Notes: a model not told the origin generated them from the sequence alone. A stretch of 64,000 bases of DNA from Methylobacterium currus (GCF_003058325.1 NZ_CP028843.1:3338501-3402500); one strand, 5' to 3'. Counted from the first letter of the stretch, positions 46,774 to 56,636 are shown. A program made the numbers and translations.

Positions 46774-48363
46774 ATGCGCCGCTGCCTCGTCCTTCTCCTC
46801 GCGCTCTGCTGCGCCGCCTGGTCGCTCCCGGCCGCCGCGCAGGCCGGGCCCGACGCCGCCTATGCCCGCCTTGCCAGCGACAGCTATTCCGACATCGAGG
46901 CCGGCATCGCAGGCCTCGCCACGAGCGGCGACCCCAAGGCCGGGCCGGTGCTCCGGGCGCTCACGGACAACCGCCTGCTCTACCGCCCGGACGACAAGGC
47001 GCTGGCGATCAAGGACGGGGCGACGCTCGCCGACGCCCGCACCGGCGCCGCCATCGCGCCCGACGGCCTCAAGCCCGTGCGGGTCAACAACCGGGTGCGG
47101 CGCGCGATCGACGCGGCGCTCGGCACCCTGAACCTGCTGGCGCCCGATCCCGCCACCCGCCGCATCGCCGCCGACGCGGTGTTCAAGGCCCGCGACGCCG
47201 CGGCGCTGCCGGCCCTCGACGCGGCCCTCGCCCGCGAGACCGATGCAGGCGTGAAGCGCAGCCTCCAGGAGGCCCGCGCCGCGGCACTGCTGGCGAAATC
47301 CGGCGCCCCCGAGATCGAGCGCCTGTCGGCCATCGACACCATCCAGGCCCGCGGCGACTCGGAGGCGCTCGCCATCCTGCGCGGCCTGTCGGGCGACGCG
47401 TCCCAGAGCGTGCGCGACGCCGCCGCCCGCGGCGTCTCAGGCATCGAGACCCGTCAGGCCCTGATGGCGAACGTGCAGAACGCCTGGTACGGAATCTCCC
47501 TCGGCTCGGTGCTGCTGCTCGCGGCGATCGGCCTTGCCATCACCTTCGGGGTGATGGGCATCATCAACATGGCCCATGGCGAGATGGTGATGCTCGGCGC
47601 CTACACCACCTACCTGGTGCAGGAGCTGATCCGCCAGAAGGCCCCCGGCCTGTTCGACTGGTCGCTGCCGATCGCGATCCCGCTCGCCTTCCTCACCGCC
47701 GGCGCCGTCGGCATCCTGATCGAGCGCAGCGTCATCCGCCACCTCTACGGACGGCCGCTCGAGACGCTGCTGGCCACCTGGGGCATCAGCCTGATCCTGC
47801 AGCAGGCGGTGCGCTCGGCCTTCGGGCCGACCAACCGCGAGGTCGGCGCGCCGTCCTACATGTCGGGCGCCTTCGACCTGTTCGGCCTGTCGATCACCTG
47901 GGGCCGGCTGTGGATCGTGGTCTTCGCGATGGCGGTGTTCGTCGCCCTCAACCTGATCCTGAAGGCGACCTCGTTCGGCCTGAAGACCCGCGCCGTCACC
48001 CAGAACCGCCGCATGGCCGCCGCCATGGGCATCCGCACGCCCTGGATCGACGCCTTCACGTTCGGCCTCGGGTCGGGCATCGCCGGCGTCGCCGGGGTGG
48101 CGCTGTCGCAGATCGACAACGTCTCGCCCAATCTCGGCCAGGGCTACATCATCGACTCGTTCCTAGTCGTGGTCTTCGGCGGCGTCGGCAATCTCTGGGG
48201 CACGCTGGTCGCCGCGCTGACGCTCGGCGTCGCCAACAAGTTCCTCGAGCCCTATGCGGGCGCGGTCCTCGGAAAGATCCTGCTCCTCGTGTTCATCATC
48301 CTGTTCATCCAGAAGCGGCCGCGCGGCCTGTTCGCGCTCAAGGGCCGGGCGGTGGAGGCCTGA
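46774..48363 (+). CDS. urtB: Urea ABC transporter permease UrtB
   Basis: This 529-residue permease begins with a signal-like helix (residues 1-22) and a periplasmic domain of about 210 residues made of helical, HEAT-like repeats (for example AADAVFKARDAAALPALDAAL), a hallmark of UrtB. The LivH-type membrane part follows from about 230: LAITFGVMGIINMAHGEMVM and VVFGGVGNLWGTLVAALTLG. It forms the channel with UrtC. The gap of 230 bases after urtA holds a palindromic repeat. Confidence 0.95.
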   Translation: MRRCLVLLLALCCAAWSLPAAAQAGPDAAYARLASDSYSDIEAGIAGLATSGDPKAGPVLRALTDNRLLYRPDDKALAIKDGATLADARTGAAIAPDGLKPVRVNNRVRRAIDAALGTLNLLAPDPATRRIAADAVFKARDAAALPALDAALARETDAGVKRSLQEARAAALLAKSGAPEIERLSAIDTIQARGDSEALAILRGLSGDASQSVRDAAARGVSGIETRQALMANVQNAWYGISLGSVLLLAAIGLAITFGVMGIINMAHGEMVMLGAYTTYLVQELIRQKAPGLFDWSLPIAIPLAFLTAGAVGILIERSVIRHLYGRPLETLLATWGISLILQQAVRSAFGPTNREVGAPSYMSGAFDLFGLSITWGRLWIVVFAMAVFVALNLILKATSFGLKTRAVTQNRRMAAAMGIRTPWIDAFTFGLGSGIAGVAGVALSQIDNVSPNLGQGYIIDSFLVVVFGGVGNLWGTLVAALTLGVANKFLEPYAGAVLGKILLLVFIILFIQKRPRGLFALKGRAVEA

Positions 48364-48365
48364 CC

Positions 48366-49520
48366 ATGCTGCTCTCCCGCATCGACAAGCCCGGCTGGAT
48401 CTTCCTCGGGGTGATCGCGGCGGCCTGCATCGTCGTGCCGGCCCTCAACCTCCTCACCGCGCCGGGCTCAAGCCTCCACGTGCCGACCTACGCCGTCTCG
48501 CTGATGGGCAAGTACCTCGCCTACGCGATCCTGGCGCTCAGCCTCGACCTCGTCTGGGGCTATTGCGGCATCCTCTCGCTCGGCCACGGCGCGTTCTTCG
48601 CGCTCGGCGGCTACGCGATGGGCATGTACCTGATGCGCCAGATCGGGCCGCGGGGCGTCTACGGCAATCCCGTCCTGCCCGACTTCATGGTGTTCCTGAA
48701 CTACAAGTCGCTGCCCTGGTACTGGCACGGCTTCGATCTCTTTCCGGTCGCGGCCGTGATGGTTCTGCTGGTGCCCGGCCTCCTCGCCTTCGTGTTCGGC
48801 TGGCTCGCCTTCCGCTCGCGGGTGACCGGCGTCTACCTGTCGATCATCACCCAGGCGATGACCTTCGCGCTGATGCTCGCCTTCTTCCGCAACGACATGG
48901 GATTAGGGGGCAATAACGGGCTCACCGACTTCAAGGACATCCTCGGCTTCAACGTGCAGGCGCAAGGCACCCGCGTGGTCCTGTTCGTCCTGACGGCCGT
49001 GGCTCTCGGGCTCGCCTACCTCGTCGCCCGCTTCATGACGACCTCGGCCTTCGGCAAGGTCCTGATCGCGATCCGCGACGCGGAATCGCGCACCCGCTTC
49101 CTCGGCTACCGCACGGCGCACTACAAGGTCCTGGCCTTCACGGTCTCCGCCATGATGGCGGGCGTCGCCGGCGCCCTCTACGTGCCGCAGGTCGGCATCA
49201 TCAACCCGTCCGAGTTCGCCCCCGCCAACTCGATCGAGGCGGTGATCTGGGTCGCGGTCGGCGGCCGCGGCACCCTCGTCGGCGCGGCGCTCGGCGCGGT
49301 GCTGGTCAACTACGCCAAGACCCTGCTGACCGGCGCGATGCCGGATGCCTGGCTGTTCGCGCTGGGCGCCCTCTTCGTCGTCATCACCCTGTTCCTGCCC
49401 AAGGGCATCCTCGGCACCCTGACCGAGCGGCTCGGCTCCCGCCGCGCGAAAGCGCGCCTGCCCGGCCCGAAGCCGGGCGACATTCCCCCCGCACTCGCCG
49501 AGGAGGGCCGCGGATCATGA
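48366..49520 (+). CDS. urtC: Urea ABC transporter permease UrtC
   Basis: This 384-residue LivM-type permease has DLVWGYCGILSLGHGAFFAL near residues 60-79, a signature FFRNDMGLGGNNGLTDFKDI and the C-terminal VGGRGTLVGAALGAVLVNYAK. About ten hydrophobic helices are visible. ATG 48366 follows the urtB stop by two bases; an upstream open frame from 47910 overlaps urtB and is a shadow. The cytoplasmic tail is basic and proline-rich. Confidence 0.95.
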   Translation: MLLSRIDKPGWIFLGVIAAACIVVPALNLLTAPGSSLHVPTYAVSLMGKYLAYAILALSLDLVWGYCGILSLGHGAFFALGGYAMGMYLMRQIGPRGVYGNPVLPDFMVFLNYKSLPWYWHGFDLFPVAAVMVLLVPGLLAFVFGWLAFRSRVTGVYLSIITQAMTFALMLAFFRNDMGLGGNNGLTDFKDILGFNVQAQGTRVVLFVLTAVALGLAYLVARFMTTSAFGKVLIAIRDAESRTRFLGYRTAHYKVLAFTVSAMMAGVAGALYVPQVGIINPSEFAPANSIEAVIWVAVGGRGTLVGAALGAVLVNYAKTLLTGAMPDAWLFALGALFVVITLFLPKGILGTLTERLGSRRAKARLPGPKPGDIPPALAEEGRGS

Positions 49521-50308
49521 GCGCGGCGATCGCCCTGCCCGTCTCCGACCCGGTTCACGAGAAGCGCCTTACCCAGGCCCTGCTCTACGTCGACGACATC
49601 AAGGTCACGTTCGACGGCTACCGGGCCCTGCGCGGCCTGTCCCTGACCCTGATGCCCGGCGAGATGCGGGCGATCATCGGTCCGAACGGCGCCGGCAAGA
49701 CCACGATGATGGATTGCATCACCGGCAAGACCCGGCCCGATACCGGCCAGGTGATCTACGACGGCGTGCACGACCTCACCCGCATGGACGAGGCGGCGAT
49801 CGCCGAGCTCGGCATCGGCCGCAAGTTCCAGAAGCCGACGGTGTTCGAGAGCCAGTCCGTCGCCGACAACATCCTGCTGGCATTGAAGGGCCCGCGCGCC
49901 GCGACCGCCTCGCTGTTCGGCTGGCGCAACCGGGTCGAGCGGACGCAGATCGACGCCATCCTGGAGACCGTGGGGCTGATCGCCCACCGGGCGCGTCCGG
50001 CGGCCGACCTCTCGCACGGCCAGAAGCAGTGGCTCGAGATCGGCATGCTGCTCGCCCAGGACCCCAAGCTCCTCCTCGTCGACGAGCCGGTCGCCGGCAT
50101 GACCGACGCCGAGACCGAGGCGACGGCGACGCTGCTGCGCCGCATCGCCCGGGACCACGCGGTGATCGTGGTCGAGCACGACATGCACTTCGTGCGGGCC
50201 CTCCAGTGCCGCGTCACCTGCCTGCACGAGGGCGCGGTGCTGGCCGAGGGCTCGATCGATTCCGTCTCGGCCGACCCGCGGGTGGTCGAGGTCTATCTCG
50301 GCCGCTGA
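49517..50308 (+). CDS. urtD: Urea ABC transporter ATP-binding protein UrtD
   Basis: This 263-residue LivG-type ATPase has Walker A GPNGAGKTTMMD, signature LSHGQKQWLEIGMLL and Walker B KLLLVDEPVAGMTDAE. LSHGQKQWLEI is typical of UrtD. The ATG overlaps the urtC stop by four bases (ATGA). With UrtE it drives urea import. Confidence 0.95.
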   Translation: MSAAIALPVSDPVHEKRLTQALLYVDDIKVTFDGYRALRGLSLTLMPGEMRAIIGPNGAGKTTMMDCITGKTRPDTGQVIYDGVHDLTRMDEAAIAELGIGRKFQKPTVFESQSVADNILLALKGPRAATASLFGWRNRVERTQIDAILETVGLIAHRARPAADLSHGQKQWLEIGMLLAQDPKLLLVDEPVAGMTDAETEATATLLRRIARDHAVIVVEHDMHFVRALQCRVTCLHEGAVLAEGSIDSVSADPRVVEVYLGR

Positions 50309-50314
50309 GGATTC

Positions 50315-51019
50315 TTGTCTGACATGCTCTCCGTCGAGACCATCGATCTCCATTACGGCGCGGCGCAGGCCCTGCGCGGCGTCTCGCTCCAGGCCGAAGC
50401 GGGCAAGGTGACCGCGGTGCTCGGCCGCAACGGCGTCGGCAAGACCTCCTTGATGCGCGCCATCGTCGGCCAGCAGCCGGTGTCGAAGGGCGCGGTCAAG
50501 CTCGACGGGCGCGACATCAGCCGCCTCGCCCCCTACGACCGCGCCCGCCAGGGCATCGCCTTCGTGCCGCAGGGCCGCGAGATCTTCCCGCTGCTGACCG
50601 TCAAGGAGAACCTGGAGACCGGCTTCGCGCCGTTGAAGCGCGCCGACCGCTACGTGCCAGCCGAGATCTACGACCTCTTCCCGGTCCTCAAGGACATGCT
50701 GGGCCGGCGCGGCGGCGACCTCTCGGGCGGCCAACAGCAGCAGCTCGCCATCGGCCGTGCCCTGGTGACCCGCCCCCGCGTCCTCGTCCTCGACGAGCCG
50801 ACCGAGGGCATCCAGCCCTCGATCATCAAGGATATCGGCCGGGCGATCGACTACCTGCGGGGCAAGGGCGACATGGCGATCGTGCTGGTCGAGCAGTATT
50901 TCGAGTGGGCCCGCGACCTGTGCGACACGTACGCGGTGATGGATCGCGGCCAGGTGGTCGAGGCCGGGCCGCGCTCCGGCATGGTCGAGGCCCAGGTGCG
51001 GCGCTGGCTGTCGGTGTGA
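50315..51019 (+). CDS. urtE: Urea ABC transporter ATP-binding protein UrtE
   Basis: This LivF-type ATPase of about 234 residues has Walker A GRNGVGKTSLMR, signature LSGGQQQQLAIGRAL and Walker B VLVLDEPTEGIQP. GAGG at 50306-50310 is correctly spaced for the TTG start at 50315; ATG 50324 is three codons later and would leave a long spacer. It is the last urt gene. Urease structural genes are not in the window. Confidence 0.94.
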   Translation: MSDMLSVETIDLHYGAAQALRGVSLQAEAGKVTAVLGRNGVGKTSLMRAIVGQQPVSKGAVKLDGRDISRLAPYDRARQGIAFVPQGREIFPLLTVKENLETGFAPLKRADRYVPAEIYDLFPVLKDMLGRRGGDLSGGQQQQLAIGRALVTRPRVLVLDEPTEGIQPSIIKDIGRAIDYLRGKGDMAIVLVEQYFEWARDLCDTYAVMDRGQVVEAGPRSGMVEAQVRRWLSV

Positions 51020-51184
51020 GGCTCAGGTTTCCTCCCTCTCGCGCCACAGGGCTGTCCGGGGAAAAGAAGTGGCGCGGGTTCCCCGGACGGCCCTGGTCGG
51101 TCGCAGGCCGCCACTGCGGCAGCCTGGACCGACGCGGCCGAGATGCGATCGGGGTTCAAGTCGACTTGGCCGCGGCCGCGCCCG

Positions 51185-51445
51185 TCAGGCCGTCCCCTCC
51201 ACCGGCCCGCCCATCATCCCGGCCTCCTCCAGCGAGAATTCCCCTTCCGGCCAGTCGGACCACACGACGTCGCGGTAGATCGGCAGGCAGACACCGATCC
51301 TCCTGTATTCCGCGATCCGGTTGCGCACCGTGCGGACCGAGATGCCGAGCATCTTGGCGGCGTGGGTGCGGTTGCCGCGGCAACGGATGAGCGTCTCGAT
51401 GACGAGCTTGCGCTCGGCCTCCGCGAGGGTGGTCGCTGGCGCCAT
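51185..51445 (-). CDS. Stand-alone Fis-type helix-turn-helix protein
   Basis: This 86-residue protein consists essentially of an HTH_8 (Fis/NtrC C-terminal type) domain: AERKLVIETLIRCRGNRTHA, AKMLGISVRTVRNRIAEYRR. The receiver and AAA+ domains of NtrC-type activators are absent. A C-terminal tail of about 30 residues (WSDWPEGEFSLEEAGMMGG) follows. AGGAGG lies just before ATG 51445; the frame runs upstream to 51709 without homology. It converges with urtE, but a link to nitrogen control is only positional. It may be a DNA-bending or regulatory protein. Confidence 0.8.
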   Translation of the reverse strand: MAPATTLAEAERKLVIETLIRCRGNRTHAAKMLGISVRTVRNRIAEYRRIGVCLPIYRDVVWSDWPEGEFSLEEAGMMGGPVEGTA

Positions 51446-51898
51446 GCTGCATTCCTCCTGGTGACGAGGGCCCCCGGGCGTATTTGTTCTTGCGACTGGG
51501 AAATGCTGAGCAATCAGGGTTAACAAGTCGTTAATGAGGCGATCGACAGGGATCCGCGCCGGCCTGTGCTTGCGGCACATCATGGAGATAGGCAGGCAAT
51601 ACAGTCCTGGCCCGATGGACGAACCGGAGTTGTCGCCTGAGGAATGGCGCCCAGGCCCGGCATTCGACGGCGGCCGGGCCGCGTTATGGAATTCTGTGTG
51701 GCCGGGCACCCAGGATCAGTCGGGCTCAAGTCCCGGCCTGATCACCCCACGGGCCGTCGAAACCGGCATGCAGGGCGGCGGCGGGCACCGATCCGGCGCC
51801 GAGGGATGACGACGGCGCCCGCTCCTCGCCGTCTCATCTCGGTTACACCCGCCCGGAATCTTGAGCGGTGAAAGGCCAGGAAAATTTTCGCGTGGCGT
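51446..51898. other. Intergenic region upstream of the HTH gene and downstream of cysteine synthase
   Basis: I see no supported gene. The 100 bases before the HTH gene are comparatively AT-rich (GGGTTAACAAGTCGTTAATG at 51518-51537), a likely promoter area. Around 51718 an arm-like CGGG-CTCAAGT-CCCG resembles a tRNA T-arm, but no cloverleaf can be built. Confidence 0.4.
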
Positions 51899-52930
51899 CT
51901 ACGCGACCAGCCCCGGATCGATCACCCGCGGGCTCTCGAGCCAATGCGGCACCGGCAGGTCGCGGGCGCGCAGGAAGCCGGGGTCGAACAGCTTCGAGGC
52001 GTAGCGGGTGCCGTAATCGCACAGGATCGTCACGATGGTATGGCCGGGACCGAGATGGCGGGCGAGCCGGATCGCCCCCGCGACGTTGATGCCCGACGAG
52101 CCGCCGAGGCACAGGCCCTCCTCCTCCAGGAGCCCGAAGACCAGCGGCAGCGCCTCCGTGTCGGGGATGGCGTAGGAGATGTCCGGCCGGAAGCCTTCGA
52201 GGTTGCCGGTGATCCGGCCCTGGCCGATGCCCTCGGTGATCGAGTTGCCCGAGGCCTTGAGCTCGCCGGTGGCGTAGAAGGGGTGGAGGCCTGAGCCGTC
52301 GGGATCGGCGAGCCCGATCGTCACCCCCGGGTTGCGGGCGCGGAGCGCGGCGGCCGTGCCGGCCAGCGTGCCGCCGGTGCCGGCGGCGCAGATGAAGCCG
52401 TCGATCCTTCCCCCGGTCGCCTCCCAGATCTCCGGGCCGGTCGTGGCGATATGGGCCTCGCGGTTCGCCGGGTTGTCGAACTGATCGGCGAAGAAGGCGC
52501 CGCCGGGCTCGGTGGTGGCCAGGCGCTCGGCGAGGCGGCGCGCCACCTTCACGTAGTTGTTCGGGTTGGAAAACGGCACCGCCGGCACCTCGACGAGGTC
52601 GGCCCCGGCCAGCCGAAGGGCTTGCTTCTTCTCCGCCGACTGGGTCTCCGGGATCACGATCACGGTGCGGTAGCCCCGCGCCGCGCCGACCATCGCGAGC
52701 CCGATGCCGGTATTGCCCGCCGTGCCCTCCACGATGGTTCCGCCCGGCCGCAGGGTGCCGGCGCGCTCCGCGGCCTCGACCATGAACAGGGCGGCGCGGT
52801 CCTTCACCGACTGGCCCGGATTCATGAACTCGGCCTTGCCCAGGATGGTGCAGCCGGTCTCCTCCGAGGCGCGCTTGAGGCGGATCAAGGGCGTGCCGCC
52901 GATCGCGGCGAGGATATCGGGGCGGATCAT
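51899..52930 (-). CDS. Cysteine synthase (O-acetylserine sulfhydrylase) family protein
   Basis: This 343-residue PLP enzyme of the CysK/CBS family makes cysteine from O-acetylserine and sulfide. The PLP lysine is K43 in NPGQSVKDRAALFM, the substrate loop is EGTAGNTGIGLAMVG and the phosphate loop is CAAGTGGTLAGTA. Its C terminus is longer than classical CysK (about 310 residues), as in the CysK2-type or YrhA-like members, so another sulfur or nitrogen nucleophile is possible. ATG 52930 gives MIRPDILAAIGGTPLI, the family start. It is divergent from the iorAB-type gene. Confidence 0.9.
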   Translation of the reverse strand: MIRPDILAAIGGTPLIRLKRASEETGCTILGKAEFMNPGQSVKDRAALFMVEAAERAGTLRPGGTIVEGTAGNTGIGLAMVGAARGYRTVIVIPETQSAEKKQALRLAGADLVEVPAVPFSNPNNYVKVARRLAERLATTEPGGAFFADQFDNPANREAHIATTGPEIWEATGGRIDGFICAAGTGGTLAGTAAALRARNPGVTIGLADPDGSGLHPFYATGELKASGNSITEGIGQGRITGNLEGFRPDISYAIPDTEALPLVFGLLEEEGLCLGGSSGINVAGAIRLARHLGPGHTIVTILCDYGTRYASKLFDPGFLRARDLPVPHWLESPRVIDPGLVA

Positions 52931-53141
52931 CGCGAGGCCATCCGGTGCGGGCGGGCGGGATGCCCGCTTGGGTGAGCGGTGATGCCGCGAAACCAGGGAC
53001 CCGGCAAGGCGGGGCTGCCTGGAATGCCTCCAGGCCGCGTTGACGGGGCCGGCCGGAAATGTCAGCCTTCCTGACGTAATCGGCGTGGTCCCGAGAGGCC
53101 GGAGGAACCGGCCCCCACCGCGCGAGGAGGAGGAACACGCG

Positions 53142-56100
53142 ATGGGCCCAGAGAAGACCTCCCCGTCCCTTCGGTCGGTCAGCCTCGACGACAAGTACGA
53201 CCTCTCCCGCGACCAGGTCTTCGTCACCGGCACCCAGGCGGTGATCCGGATGCTCCTGATGCAGCAGGCCCGCGACCGGGCGGCGGGGCTCAACACCGCG
53301 GGCTTCGTCTCCGGCTATCGCGGCTCGCCGATCGGCGGGCTCGACCAGAACCTGGTGCGGGCCAAGACGGTCCTGGATCAGGCCGGCATCGTGTTCCAGC
53401 CCGGCCTCAACGAGGAATTGGCCGCCACCGCGATCTGGGGGGCGCAGCAGGCCGAGATGCGGGGCGAGGGCCGCTACGACGGCGTGTTCGGCCTCTGGTA
53501 CGGCAAGGGGCCGGGCGTCGACCGCTCCGGCGACGTCTTTCGCCACGCCAACATGGCCGGCACCTCGCGCCATGGCGGCGTGCTGGCGCTGATGGGCGAC
53601 GACCACACGGCGGAATCCTCCACCGTCGCGCACCAGTCGGAGTTCCACTTCGTCGACGTGATGAGCCCGATCCTGAACCCGGCCGGGGTGCAGGAGATCC
53701 TCGATTACGGCCTCTACGGCTACGCGATGAGCCGCTATTGCGGCACCTGGGTCGCCTTCAAGTGCGTGAAGGAGAACATCGAATCGACCGCGAGCGTCGA
53801 TGCGCGCCTCGACCGGGTGAAGATCGTGCTCCCCGACGATTTTCTCATGCCGCCGGGCGGGCTCAACATCCGCACGCCGGACGGCATCCTGGAGCAGGAG
53901 GCCCGCCTCCAGGACTTCAAGCGCGACGCGATGCTGGCCTTCGTGCGCGCCAACAACCTCAACCGCCTCGTTCTCTCGGGCGGGCGCCAGCCGAAGATCG
54001 GAATCATCACCGTCGGCAAGTCCTATCTCGACGTGCGCCAGGCGATGGACGACCTCGGCCTCGACGAGGTCAAGGCCAACGACATGGGGCTGCGGCTCTA
54101 CAAGGTCGCCTGCCCCTGGCCTTTGTCGCGGCGCGAGCTGGCCGCCTTCGCCGACGGCCTCGACCTCGTCATGGTGGTGGAGGAGAAGCGCTCGCTGATC
54201 GAGGTGCAGCTGCGCGAGGAGCTGTACGGCTCAAGCCACCAGCCGGTCTGCATCGGCAAGCGCGACGAGGCGGGGAACTGGCTCTTCCCCGTGAAGGGCG
54301 CGCTCGATCCCAACGACATCGCGGTGGCTCTGGGTGAGCGCCTGCTGCGCTACCACCGCAACGACGACCTCGCGGGCCGCGTCGCCCGGCTGAAAGGCGC
54401 GCAGGAGCGCCTCGCCGCGACCGCCGACATCGCGGCCCGGATCCCGCATTTCTGCGCCGGCTGCCCGCACAATTCCTCGACCAAGGTGCCGGAGGGCATG
54501 CGGGCCTATGCGGGCATCGGCTGCCACTACATGGCGCAGTGGATGGATCGCAGCACCGACGGCTTCACCCAGATGGGTGGCGAGGGCGCGAACTGGATCG
54601 GCGAAAACGCCTTCTCGAAGCGCGGCCACGTCTTCCAGAATCTCGGCGACGGCACCTACAACCATTCGGGCTCGCTGGCGCTCCGCTGGGCGGTCGATAC
54701 CGGCACCACCATCACCTACAAGATCCTGTTCAACGACGCCGTCGCGATGACCGGCGGCCAGCCGCACGAGGGCGGGCTCACCGTCGACCGCATCGCCGCG
54801 CAGGTGCGGGCCGAGGGCGTCGAGCGCATCGCCCTCGTCACCGACGAGCCGAACAAGTACCCGTCGACCGCGAGCTGGCCGCACGGCCTCACGATCCACC
54901 ACCGCGACGAGCTGGACGCGGTGCAGCGCGAGCTGGCCACCGTGCCGGGCGTCTCGGTGATGATCTACGACCAGACCTGCGCCTCCGAGAAGCGTCGGCG
55001 GCGCAAGCGCAACGCCTACCCCGATCCGGACAAAAGGGTGATCATCAACGAGCTGGTCTGCGAGGGCTGCGGCGATTGCTCGGTGCAGTCGAACTGCGTC
55101 GCGGTGCAGCCGGTCGAGACCGAGTTCGGCCGCAAGCGCCGCATCGACCAGTCGGGCTGCAACAAGGACTTTTCCTGCGTGAAGGGGTTTTGCCCGTCCT
55201 TCGTGACGGTGCACGGCGCCAAGCCCCGCAGCAGGCCGGTCGGAATCCCGGCGACGGCGGGCGACGAGGCGCCGGATTCCGGCCTGCCCGAGCCCGCGAT
55301 CCCGGAGATTGCCGGCACCTACAACCTGATCGTCACCGGCGTCGGCGGCACCGGGGTGGTGACGATCGGGGCGATCCTCGGCATGGCAGCGCATCTCGAG
55401 GGCAAGGGCCTCGGCATGATCGACATGGCCGGCCTGGCCCAGAAGGGCGGCGCGGTGTTCAGCCACGTGCGCCTGGCCAATCGCCAGGAGGACATCCATG
55501 CCATCCGGGTCGGGGCCGGTGCAGCCGACCTGGTCCTCGGCTGCGACCTCGTGGTCAGCGGCAACCGCAAGGTGCTGTCCGCCATCTCGAAGGGCCGCAC
55601 CCATCTCGTCGTCAACACCGCCGAGGTGATGCCGGGCGAGTTCACCCGCCGGCCCGACTTCTCCCTCCCGGCGGAGCGGATCAAGCGGGCGATCCGGGAG
55701 GCCGCCGGGGCGGAGAGCGCCGACTTCACCGATGCCACGAGCGTCACGGTCTCGGTGCTCGGCAATGCGCTCGCCGCCAACATGTTCATGCTGGGCTATG
55801 CCTGGCAGCGCGGGCGCGTCCCGCTCTCGCAGGCCTCCCTCCTGAAGGCGATCGAACTCAACCGCGAGGCGGTGGCGATGAACCTCGCCGCCTTCGCCTG
55901 GGGCCGCCGCGCCGCGGCCTCCCCTGAGACGATGCGGTCGGTCGAAGTGCCCGCCCCGGACCTGGCGCCGGATCTCGACGGCGTGATCGCCAAGCGCGTC
56001 GCCTTCCTCACCGCCTACCAGGATGCGGCTTACGCGGCGCGCTACGCGGGTGCCGTGGCGGCCCTGCGGGCCCGGGAGGCGGCGATCGTGCCCGGCCAGT

Positions 56101-56636
56101 CGGCCCTGACCGAGGCCGCCGCCCGCTCGCTCTTCCGGCTGATGGCCTACAAGGACGAGTACGAGGTCGCCCGGCTCTACACCGACGGCAGCTTCCAGGC
56201 GCAGGTGGCACGCACCTTCGAGGGCGAGAATCTTCGCTACGAGTTCCACCTCGCGCCGCCGCTGCTGGCCCGCCGCGATCCGGCGACCGGCCGGCCGCGC
56301 AAGATGACCTTCGGGCCCTGGATGATGAAGGCCTTCGGCGTGCTGGCCCGCATGAAACCCTTGCGCGGCACCGCCTTCGACCCGTTCGGCTACACCCAGG
56401 AGCGGCGCGAGGAACGGCGCCTCGTGCGGGACTTCGAGGCCCGGATGGCCGAGATCTCCCGCGATCTCACGCCGGCGAACCACGCCGCCGCGGTCGGCCT
56501 CGCCGGCCTGCCCCAGCGCATCCGCGGCTACGGTCCGGTAAAGGCGAAGAACCTCGCGGCGGTGCAGGCGGAGGAGGCGGCGTTGCTCGCGCGGTTCCGC
56601 AGCCCGGAGGCCGCGATGGCGACGGCGGCGGAGTGA
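53142..56636 (+). CDS. Indolepyruvate (aryl-pyruvate) ferredoxin oxidoreductase, fused alpha-beta subunits
   Basis: This 1164-residue protein oxidatively decarboxylates indolepyruvate, phenylpyruvate and similar 2-oxo acids to arylacetyl-CoA, reducing ferredoxin. The N-terminal half is the pyrimidine and TPP-binding part (FVSGYRGSPIGGLDQNLVRA; CAGCPHNSSTKVPEGMRAYAG). The cysteine-rich cluster region CEGCGDCSVQSNC with later C residues in SGCNKDFSCVKGFCPSF binds Fe-S. The C-terminal half begins with the gamma domain (IVTGVGGTGVVTIGAILGMA). A GGAGGAGGAA ribosome site precedes ATG 53142. Fused forms of about 1160 residues are common in aerobic proteobacteria. Arylacetyl-CoA product could feed the Paa pathway. 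Confidence 0.93.
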   Translation: MGPEKTSPSLRSVSLDDKYDLSRDQVFVTGTQAVIRMLLMQQARDRAAGLNTAGFVSGYRGSPIGGLDQNLVRAKTVLDQAGIVFQPGLNEELAATAIWGAQQAEMRGEGRYDGVFGLWYGKGPGVDRSGDVFRHANMAGTSRHGGVLALMGDDHTAESSTVAHQSEFHFVDVMSPILNPAGVQEILDYGLYGYAMSRYCGTWVAFKCVKENIESTASVDARLDRVKIVLPDDFLMPPGGLNIRTPDGILEQEARLQDFKRDAMLAFVRANNLNRLVLSGGRQPKIGIITVGKSYLDVRQAMDDLGLDEVKANDMGLRLYKVACPWPLSRRELAAFADGLDLVMVVEEKRSLIEVQLREELYGSSHQPVCIGKRDEAGNWLFPVKGALDPNDIAVALGERLLRYHRNDDLAGRVARLKGAQERLAATADIAARIPHFCAGCPHNSSTKVPEGMRAYAGIGCHYMAQWMDRSTDGFTQMGGEGANWIGENAFSKRGHVFQNLGDGTYNHSGSLALRWAVDTGTTITYKILFNDAVAMTGGQPHEGGLTVDRIAAQVRAEGVERIALVTDEPNKYPSTASWPHGLTIHHRDELDAVQRELATVPGVSVMIYDQTCASEKRRRRKRNAYPDPDKRVIINELVCEGCGDCSVQSNCVAVQPVETEFGRKRRIDQSGCNKDFSCVKGFCPSFVTVHGAKPRSRPVGIPATAGDEAPDSGLPEPAIPEIAGTYNLIVTGVGGTGVVTIGAILGMAAHLEGKGLGMIDMAGLAQKGGAVFSHVRLANRQEDIHAIRVGAGAADLVLGCDLVVSGNRKVLSAISKGRTHLVVNTAEVMPGEFTRRPDFSLPAERIKRAIREAAGAESADFTDATSVTVSVLGNALAANMFMLGYAWQRGRVPLSQASLLKAIELNREAVAMNLAAFAWGRRAAASPETMRSVEVPAPDLAPDLDGVIAKRVAFLTAYQDAAYAARYAGAVAALRAREAAIVPGQSALTEAAARSLFRLMAYKDEYEVARLYTDGSFQAQVARTFEGENLRYEFHLAPPLLARRDPATGRPRKMTFGPWMMKAFGVLARMKPLRGTAFDPFGYTQERREERRLVRDFEARMAEISRDLTPANHAAAVGLAGLPQRIRGYGPVKAKNLAAVQAEEAALLARFRSPEAAMATAAE

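Noticed and set aside
51150..51175. GGGTTCAAGTC resembling a tRNA T-loop
   Set aside because: The opposite stem is absent and no cloverleaf folds in either direction.
51716..51750. tRNA-like T-arm CGGG-CTCAAGT-CCCG
   Set aside because: No acceptor, D-arm or anticodon arm can be assembled around it, and T54 is replaced by C.
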